From Acidothermaceae bacterium (lineage in GTDB: Bacteria > Actinomycetota > Actinomycetes > Acidothermales > Acidothermaceae): a stretch of 13,782 nt of DNA. Position 1 is the stretch's first letter; every line of letters starts with the position of its first letter. The notes under the pieces were generated by a model. The model searched no databases. It was not told the origin of the DNA and was given only the letters and a program-made list of their open reading frames with translations. The position numbers and the translations under genes are program-made. Below are positions 13,081-13,782 of this stretch, one piece after another. The DNA lies in NCBI GenBank assembly GCA_025925185.1, contig JAICLV010000056.1:1-13782 (forward strand), written 5' to 3'.

Positions 13081-13086
13081 TACTGT
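13081..13086 (+). promoter_or_regulatory. Leaderless -10 element of the lipoprotein gene
   Basis: TACTGT fits TAnnnT and ends 6 nt before GTG 13093, the same geometry as at 10839 and 12311. The preceding GC-rich sequence has no recognisable -35. Confidence 0.45.
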
Positions 13087-13092
13087 GTGCGG

Positions 13093-13782
13093 GTGGTCGA
13101 CTGGGTGGTGACCGCGCCGCGGCGCGGACGCGTGCGCGTGACCACGGCACTGGCTCTCGTGGCGCTCTCCGTGGCCGCGTGCACCAGCCACCCCGGCCCG
13201 CACATCCAGCCGTCGCCCTCGGTGCCCGCGCCGACGTCGTCCGCCCCGCCGCCGTCCGCCCCGCCGCCGAGCTCGCCCGCGCCCGCGGCCGCGGTCACCC
13301 GGACGCCGTCCGCGCCGACGTCGGTGATCGCCGAGAAGAGCGCGGCGATGACGTCGGTGCGCATGAGCGAGGCGCTCTTCGCGTCGGCGCCCGTCGCGGT
13401 GCTCACGTCGTCGGATCTCGCGTCGCTCACGCGCGCCGCGTCAAGCGCGCAACGACTCGGGGCGCCGGTCTTGATATCGGACGACGCCGCGGCGGGCGCC
13501 GCGGTCACCGACGAGGTGCGGCGGCTTGGCTGTCGTCATGTGGTGGTGGTCGGGACGGCGGAGCCGGTTGTTGGGGTGCCGGCGGTCTCGGATCCCGCGC
13601 AGCTTGGAGCGGCGTCGCCAAAACCCCTTGAGGGAACGGCTGTCTTGGTTCCGGCCGGCAACGATCCGGGTGTCGTTGCCGCGACCGCGACGGCGCGCGC
13701 GGCCGCGGCCGACGTGGTGACGGTGCACGGCGACGACCCGCGCGCGGACCCAGCAGCGATCGAGGCGCTGTCGCGGAATCCG
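13093..13782 (+). CDS. Lipoprotein with cell-wall-binding-repeat-2-like domain (5' part only)
   Basis: The frame is open from GTG 13093 to the window edge (230 codons, no stop), so the C-terminus is missing. The N-terminus has a basic region (PRRGRVRV), a hydrophobic stretch (ALALVALSVAAC) and a lipobox with Cys30, giving a membrane-anchored lipoprotein. Residues 31-80 are a Pro/Ser/Ala linker typical of exported actinobacterial proteins. From about residue 85 an alpha/beta repeat pattern appears: APVAVLTSSD, SAQRLGAPVLISDD, VRRLGCRHVVVVG. Alternating hydrophobic strands and helices with LGAPVL and a following VVVVG strand resemble cell wall-binding repeat 2 (PF04122-type) proteins. The family call is tentative; the export signal is firm. 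GTG 13087 is an alternative start. The gene is probably leaderless, with a -10 at 13081. Confidence 0.75.
   Translation, partial: MVDWVVTAPRRGRVRVTTALALVALSVAACTSHPGPHIQPSPSVPAPTSSAPPPSAPPPSSPAPAAAVTRTPSAPTSVIAEKSAAMTSVRMSEALFASAPVAVLTSSDLASLTRAASSAQRLGAPVLISDDAAAGAAVTDEVRRLGCRHVVVVGTAEPVVGVPAVSDPAQLGAASPKPLEGTAVLVPAGNDPGVVAATATARAAAADVVTVHGDDPRADPAAIEALSRNP

Overview
The window is high-GC DNA from an actinobacterium. The evidence is the strongly GC-biased codon third positions, frequent GTG/TTG starts, three F420-type luciferase-like oxidoreductases (F420 chemistry is typical of actinobacteria), an ECF sigma factor with a SnoaL-like tail, and a GH65 phosphorylase/HAD pair that resembles Mycobacterium tuberculosis Rv3401-Rv3400 in size and layout (from memory). 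I cannot name the genus; a member or relative of the Mycobacteriales or another soil actinobacterium fits.

Left part (1-3050): the 3' end of an ECF sigma factor gene meets a STAS-domain gene tail to tail. Upstream of the STAS gene, on the same minus strand, are two tandem F420-dependent LLM oxidoreductases. A long imperfect palindrome (2992-3048) follows, then the eroded remains of an MFS transporter gene (3042-about 3460) with a frame break and a missing middle.

Centre (3490-9210): a plus-strand general-stress-type (GSP17M/YflT-like) membrane protein converges on a minus-strand series, read in transcription order as HAD beta-phosphoglucomutase-like enzyme, GH65 disaccharide phosphorylase, DUF389 membrane protein and aldo/keto reductase. 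The first two overlap by 4 nt (GTGA), and the last two are 2 nt apart. The HAD/GH65 pair forms a logical pathway: phosphorolysis of an alpha-glucobiose to beta-glucose 1-phosphate, then isomerisation to glucose 6-phosphate.

Right part (9211-13782): a divergent regulatory region of about 360 nt carries a good candidate promoter, two 6-2-6 dyads and a strong leader hairpin. It precedes a secreted GH10 xylanase, which is followed by tandem hairpins (probable terminator). Next come a GNAT acetyltransferase converging on a third LLM oxidoreductase, a divergently transcribed P-loop nucleoside/nucleotide-type kinase, a near-perfect 22-bp inverted repeat, and the 5' part of a lipoprotein gene that runs off the window.

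A recurring feature is a TAnnnT -10 element 6-7 nt before a start codon, which fits leaderless transcription. I saw no tRNA, rRNA, CRISPR array, insertion sequence or phage gene. No clear novel multi-gene system is evident; the most worthwhile leads are non-coding (the xylanase leader, the two long palindromes, the leaderless promoter geometry) and the MFS pseudogene.
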